Assembly (NCBI GenBank): GCA_016765095.1
Contig: JAESQQ010000517.1
Coordinates: 1-36,583 of the forward strand
Reading direction: 5' to 3'
DNA length: 36,583 nt
Source: Planctomycetota bacterium
Lineage (GTDB): Bacteria; Planctomycetota; J058
The translations under genes were made by a program, and so were the position numbers. This document shows, piece after piece, positions 35,762 to 36,583 of this stretch. Each line of letters begins with the position of its first letter. Position 1 is the stretch's first letter. The notes beneath the pieces are model-generated. The model ran no database searches and had not been told where the DNA came from. It was given only the letters and a program-made list of their open reading frames with translations.

Positions 35762-35803
35762 CGGACCAATCTCGGACCATAGTCGGACCATAGTCGGACC
35801 ACA
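35762..35803 (+). repeat. Right-end phased repeats, CGGACCAYA-like x4 at 11-bp spacing
   Basis: cggaccaat 35762, cggaccata 35773, cggaccata 35784, cggaccaca 35795. Confidence 0.92.
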
Positions 35804-35816
35804 GCTGGACGTTTCC

Positions 35817-35903
35817 AGACGTCCCCAGACGTGAGACGAACCCGTGCCAACGGCGCAAACCCTCGCGGTGACTCAGCGTGAGGTCCCTAGACGTCCCCAG
35901 ACG
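35817..35903. repeat. AGACGTCCCCAGACG direct repeat x2 near attR, flanked by CGTTTCC/GGAAACG
   Basis: Identical 15-mers at 35817-35831 and 35889-35903; CGTTTCC 35810-35816 and GGAAACG 35903-35909. Confidence 0.88.
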
Positions 35904-35916
35904 GAAACGCGTAGCC

Positions 35917-35962
35917 GCTTTGGGAGCATGAGGTCGGAGGTTCGAATCCTCTCCGCCCGATC
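35917..35962 (+). repeat. attR core (displaced tRNA-Pro 3' fragment)
   Basis: Identical 46 bp to 27629-27674; the tRNA 5' half is absent here. Confidence 0.93.
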
Positions 35963-35964
35963 AA

Positions 35965-35994
35965 GCAGGGCAGTCACTTAGGTGGCTGCCCTGC
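35965..35994 (+). terminator. Hairpin after the attR tRNA fragment (original chromosomal copy)
   Basis: gcagggcagtcac-ttag-gtggctgccctgc then tttcgt. Confidence 0.65.
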
Positions 35995-36078
35995 TTTCGT
36001 GTATCTGGCTTCGGGCCACCCTTGGGGCCACGCGGGCCAGCGAGAGCTAAGGAGTCGAGAGCGCCGGATCGGAGCGCT

Positions 36079-36583
36079 TTAGTCGCTGGAAGACGACGCG
36101 TTTCGGATCGCGCCCGATCCACTAGAGGCTGTCTGGCAATTCAGCGGAGGCTCGGGAGGTCGGCAGACGTAGACGCGGGCGTGGCTGGGCGTCACGGAGG
36201 CGAGCTGGTGGCGACGGCAGAGCTCCGCGCTGCCGCTCCGCGTCCGCGCGCCGCTCCCGAGGAGCTGCGAGCGCTCGAGGGTCGCGAGGAGCTCAAGGCC
36301 CTCTTGGTCGAACAGGTCGCGTCCGCAATCGGCGACGAGGAGCGTCGCGTCGCGACGGACCAGCGCGGCGAGCCGGGCGCGGATCGCCGGCGCGGATAGC
36401 GAATACTCCATGTCGGCTGCGAGGACGACCTCCGGCAGCTCGGGCGGATCAGCCTCCACCAGATCCCAGCGCAGGGTCTCGACGTGGACTCCGTTCCTGG
36501 CGGCGGCGAGGCTCGTGACGCGGAGGGCCCATGGATCGATGTCGAGCGCGATCACGCGCGCGGCGCCGGCGATCGCCGCGGCG
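36079..36583 (-). CDS. Class I SAM-dependent methyltransferase-like, N-terminus beyond window end
   Basis: Frame stays open to the window edge: AAAIAGAARVIALDIDPWALRVTSLAAARNGV, then PEVVLAADMEYSLSAPAIRARLAALVRRDATLLVAD. Confidence 0.75.
   Translation of the reverse strand, partial: AAAIAGAARVIALDIDPWALRVTSLAAARNGVHVETLRWDLVEADPPELPEVVLAADMEYSLSAPAIRARLAALVRRDATLLVADCGRDLFDQEGLELLATLERSQLLGSGARTRSGSAELCRRHQLASVTPSHARVYVCRPPEPPLNCQTASSGSGAIRNASSSSD

Larger units (their letters stand above)
27629..35962. mobile_element. ~8.3-kb genomic element integrated at the 3' part of tRNA-Pro; no recognisable integrase
   Basis: 46-bp perfect direct repeat of the tRNA 3' part at both boundaries; phage-like and accessory genes between; paired repeat motifs at both ends. 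Confidence 0.88.

Noticed and set aside
1-36583. CRISPR arrays, rRNA genes or classic IS elements
   Set aside because: No regularly spaced repeat-spacer pattern, rRNA sequence or transposase motif seen by eye.

Overview
High-GC (roughly 65%, judged by eye) bacterial chromosome segment. Its architecture resembles Planctomycetota (clustered Hanks-type kinases, W-x-x-W-W helical repeats, many lipoproteins), but taxonomy is not proven. Left part (1-8.6 kb): three Ser/Thr kinase genes plus a truncated kinase remnant, a KamA-like radical SAM aminomutase and an acidic-tail protein. Middle (8.6-19.8 kb, minus strand): a very large AsmA-like protein, a repeat-tailed lipoprotein, and two adjacent exported proteins that share a ~430-aa C-terminal region fused to different heads (RelA/SpoT-type HD hydrolase; HExxH metallopeptidase-like). 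Next (20-26.5 kb): a peptide-type ABC importer (SBP plus two permeases). Both permeases carry very large insertions after TM1 and no ATPase gene is nearby. At 27.6 kb an intact tRNA-Pro(TGG) is followed by an ~8.3-kb element bounded by a 46-bp perfect direct repeat (attL 27629-27674, attR 35917-35962). The element has phased and mirror-arranged repeats at both ends and no recognisable integrase. It encodes a terminase-small-subunit-like protein without a large subunit, a zinc-ribbon protein, an operon of small overlapping genes, an AbiEii-like nucleotidyltransferase pair and a deaminase gene broken by an 8-bp tandem duplication. The integrase-less, TerS-bearing element and the shared-C-terminus pair are the best candidates for undescribed systems. 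No database searches were possible; family calls are from motif recognition.
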